Assembly (NCBI RefSeq): GCF_907164915.1
Contig: NC_061862.1
Span: 32,510,628-32,574,627, forward strand
Direction of reading: 5' to 3'
Length of the DNA: 64,000 nucleotides
DNA from: Impatiens glandulifera
Lineage: Eukaryota > Streptophyta > Magnoliopsida > Ericales > Balsaminaceae
Under the pieces are notes generated by a model. The model had not been told where the DNA came from and made no database searches. It saw only the letters and a list, made by a program, of their open reading frames with translations. Shown piece after piece: positions 62,698 to 64,000 of this stretch (the stretch's first letter is position 1; the number at the start of each line of letters is the position of its first letter). The translations under genes were made by a program, and so were the position numbers.

Positions 62698-63399
62698 ATG
62701 TCGAGCCGAACTCTAAGGAACTATTTGAGCATCGATTTCGATTCTTGCATGGAACATTATGATTTGAAAACAAAGGAACTCATGTTTGAATCATTAATCG
62801 ACACCGGCCTTCGTGATTTTCTTGAAGAATCCGGACCCATACTCCTTCCGGACGTAACCGACTTCTTCAACAATGCCTCTATGAGAGGAGACTTCATTGT
62901 TTCCACAGTGAGAAGCCACTTCTTTTTCCTGGACGAAAACGCCCTCGCTCAAATTTTTATCTTACCCACTGAAGGGTTTTCTGATTTCCCAACCAGGGTG
63001 GGAAGCGCAGCGACCGAATATTCCGTATTGTTCTCCGGAACCGAGGTGCCGGTGGAGAACCACGGGCTGAAAACCCGCCTTGCCCACCACATCCAACTCC
63101 TTTACGAGATTGTCAACCGATCCATCATCTGCCAATCTCCGAACCAACACTACTCCAAGAGGGTTTTCGACATGATGACATACATTGTTAGCTATACACC
63201 CATAAATTGGTCATCGGTCATCTACAAAAACCTGAGGACTATGGTGGAGACCAAGAAAGGTCTCGGTTACGCTCTTCATTTAAGTCGGCTCCTTCTTAAG
63301 TACCGTCCAGAATTTGGACCAGGTACACCGGCATCCCCATCTAATATTCTCAATATGGATGGGGTGGAGGACAACCTCTCCAGAATAGTCATTACATAG
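62698..63399 (+). CDS. Extra ORF 2 after copia pol, same family as ORF 1, intact (233 aa)
   Basis: ATG 62698 (MSSRTLRNYLSIDFDSCMEH) to TAG 63397. It aligns over its length with ORF 1: SLIDTGLRDFLEESGPILLP, DVTDFFNNASMRGDFIVSTV, LAQIFILPTEGFSDFP, then HIQLLYEIVNRSIICQSPNQ and RVFDMMTYIVSYTPINWSSV. There are no stops or frameshifts, and a TATA box lies upstream. With pol already broken, an intact ORF here suggests either recent amplification, selection, or chance over a short time. The function is unknown. Predicted soluble from the lack of hydrophobic spans. Confidence 0.6.
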   Translation: MSSRTLRNYLSIDFDSCMEHYDLKTKELMFESLIDTGLRDFLEESGPILLPDVTDFFNNASMRGDFIVSTVRSHFFFLDENALAQIFILPTEGFSDFPTRVGSAATEYSVLFSGTEVPVENHGLKTRLAHHIQLLYEIVNRSIICQSPNQHYSKRVFDMMTYIVSYTPINWSSVIYKNLRTMVETKKGLGYALHLSRLLLKYRPEFGPGTPASPSNILNMDGVEDNLSRIVIT

Positions 63400-63650
63400 G
63401 TTGTAATTTTATTTTTTATGTATTCTAAACTGATCAATGAATCGGTTTCTATCATGTACCTTTTCTTTAAATGACTATCTAATTTTTAAGCTTGTTAATC
63501 GGGTCAAAAATCGCAATATTGGAATATCCATCTAACTAACCGGTTAATATCAATAAATCACTTCGTTGATGAATCCGGTCAAAATCGAAAAATCGTCTCA
63601 TCGCCGGTTAAATAACCGCAATGGAAAACACAATCAAAATTACCGCTCAA
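63400..63650 (+). other. Spacer between extra ORFs 2 and 3
   Basis: A T-rich then CGGT-rich stretch with no LTR start or ORF. The motif CGGTTAA/TTAACCGG recurs (63538, 63606). Confidence 0.4.
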
Positions 63651-63667
63651 AACCTTTGGAGGGAATA

Positions 63668-63759
63668 TTCCCGCCTATGGATTCCCGCCTATAGTTTCCC
63701 GCCCATGGATTCCCGCCCATACTTTCCCGCTCAAAGTCCTTGGAGGGAAAATTCCCGCC
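63668..63759 (+). promoter_or_regulatory. Cluster of six E2F-like sites upstream of extra ORF 3
   Basis: TTCCCGCC or TTTCCCGC occurs at 63668-63675, 63682-63689, 63695-63703, 63710-63717, 63723-63730 and 63752-63759, all in the same orientation within 92 bp. The spacing is mostly 13-15 bp, with an ATGGA or ATAG type linker. TTTCCCGC/TTCCCGCC is the plant E2F consensus found in S-phase genes. The cluster lies 49-140 bp upstream of a TATA box. It may also be read as a small tandem repeat. Confidence 0.6.
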
Positions 63760-63807
63760 TAAATCATGATGGGACGGTTCGCGACGGTTGGAATTCCAAA
63801 CCGCAAC

Positions 63808-63815
63808 TATAAATA
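63808..63815 (+). promoter_or_regulatory. TATA box TATAAATA of extra ORF 3
   Basis: TATAAATA is a consensus plant TATA box, 125 bp before the ATG at 63933, followed by a CT-rich leader (TTTCTCTCTCTAGCTTTC). Confidence 0.65.
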
Positions 63816-63932
63816 GGGTCTTTAGTCATTTTCTTTCATTCTCACGCGAATCGGCTTTCTCTCTCTAGCTTTCAGCTTCTTCAAACTCTCTCAAATCCTT
63901 ATTCTCTTGATTTCTCGGTTCGATTATCTAAA

Positions 63933-63990
63933 ATGGGTCGCGATTCCGTGCTGTTCAAACATATTGTCCAAGTTGATTTTGAGGAAATCG
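63933..63990 (+). CDS. Extra ORF 3 after copia pol, same family, truncated by window end
   Basis: ATG 63933 begins MGRDSVLFKHIVQVDFEEIG, matching the first residues of ORFs 1 and 2 (the hydrophobic 'ILQVDF' / 'YLSIDF' block). Only 19 or so codons lie inside the window, so intactness cannot be judged. The assignment rests on this short match and on the shared architecture. Confidence 0.5.
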
Positions 63991-64000
63991 GGCAAATGGT

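Larger units (their letters stand above)
54791..63990 (+). mobile_element. Ty1/copia retrotransposon, SIRE-like, 5' part with extra ORFs after pol; 3' end outside window
   Basis: The order is 5' LTR (54791-56007), PBS (56009-56021), gag (56047-57776), protease-integrase-RT-RNase H (57814-61127), then three related ORFs. The gag with an extended C-terminal region after its zinc knuckle, and additional ORFs between pol and the expected 3' LTR, are features of the SIRE/Maximus group. No 3' LTR or polypurine tract was found before the window end. Inclusion of the extra ORFs in the element is inferred from position, same strand and the shared ACCGG/CGGT-rich composition. The element is inactive because pol is broken. 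Confidence 0.8.

Noticed and set aside
63621..63812. A 63-residue frame over the E2F-like cluster
   Set aside because: It is a translation of the repeated TTCCCGCC-type units and runs into the TATA box.

Overview
This window is nuclear DNA from a eudicot plant. It holds one intact host gene, a secreted subtilisin-like protease with nine spliced exons, set among AT-rich spacers and many plant-type transposons: L1-type LINE, Ty3/gypsy, Ty1/copia, two CACTA (En/Spm) elements, a hAT-like foldback element and a non-coding LTR element. The repeated ORFs at the right edge resemble, from memory only, a protein family abundant in Lamiales genomes such as the Gesneriaceae. A Lamiales source is therefore a guess, not a demonstration.

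Layout. 1-4000: 3' part of an L1-type LINE, + strand, with stops and frameshifts. 4377-6448: a Ty3/gypsy gag-protease remnant with PBS and LTR, - strand. 6451-8267: a giant hairpin-like hAT-type element with an exact 8-bp target duplication. 8276-13640: AT-rich spacer with two huge hexanucleotide arrays (ACACGT)n and (ACACAT)n. 13659-17302: the subtilase gene, - strand. 17303-22470: AT-rich spacer with a long-terminal-inverted-repeat element (19672-20773), large AT runs and copies of a dispersed repeat. 22471-34144: a complete CACTA element with TTA target duplication, carrying a miniature ORF2-like gene, an approximately 16-copy array of 83-bp hairpins, a tnp2 transposase pseudogene and a second spliced gene (ORF2, Transposase_24-like). 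34148-38450: duplicated flanking DNA, a roughly 270-bp tandem repeat, a weak MITE candidate and a LINE fragment. 38448-53917: a second, older CACTA element in the opposite orientation, split in its ORF2 gene by a 5.9-kb non-coding LTR element (41001-46864). 54791-63990: a SIRE-like Ty1/copia element with its 5' LTR, degraded gag and pol, then three tandem related ORFs downstream of pol. Each of these ORFs has its own TATA-like box, and the third has six E2F-like sites upstream.

How the parts relate. Only the subtilase looks functional as an ordinary gene. All transposon coding regions except some of the small ORFs are broken. The CACTA elements share gene order (transposase then ORF2) but differ in their subterminal motif, which fits divergence of DNA-binding specificity between families. 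The nested insertions give a relative order: CACTA-2 is older than the LTR element inside it, and the gypsy LTR is older than the hAT-like element at its edge.
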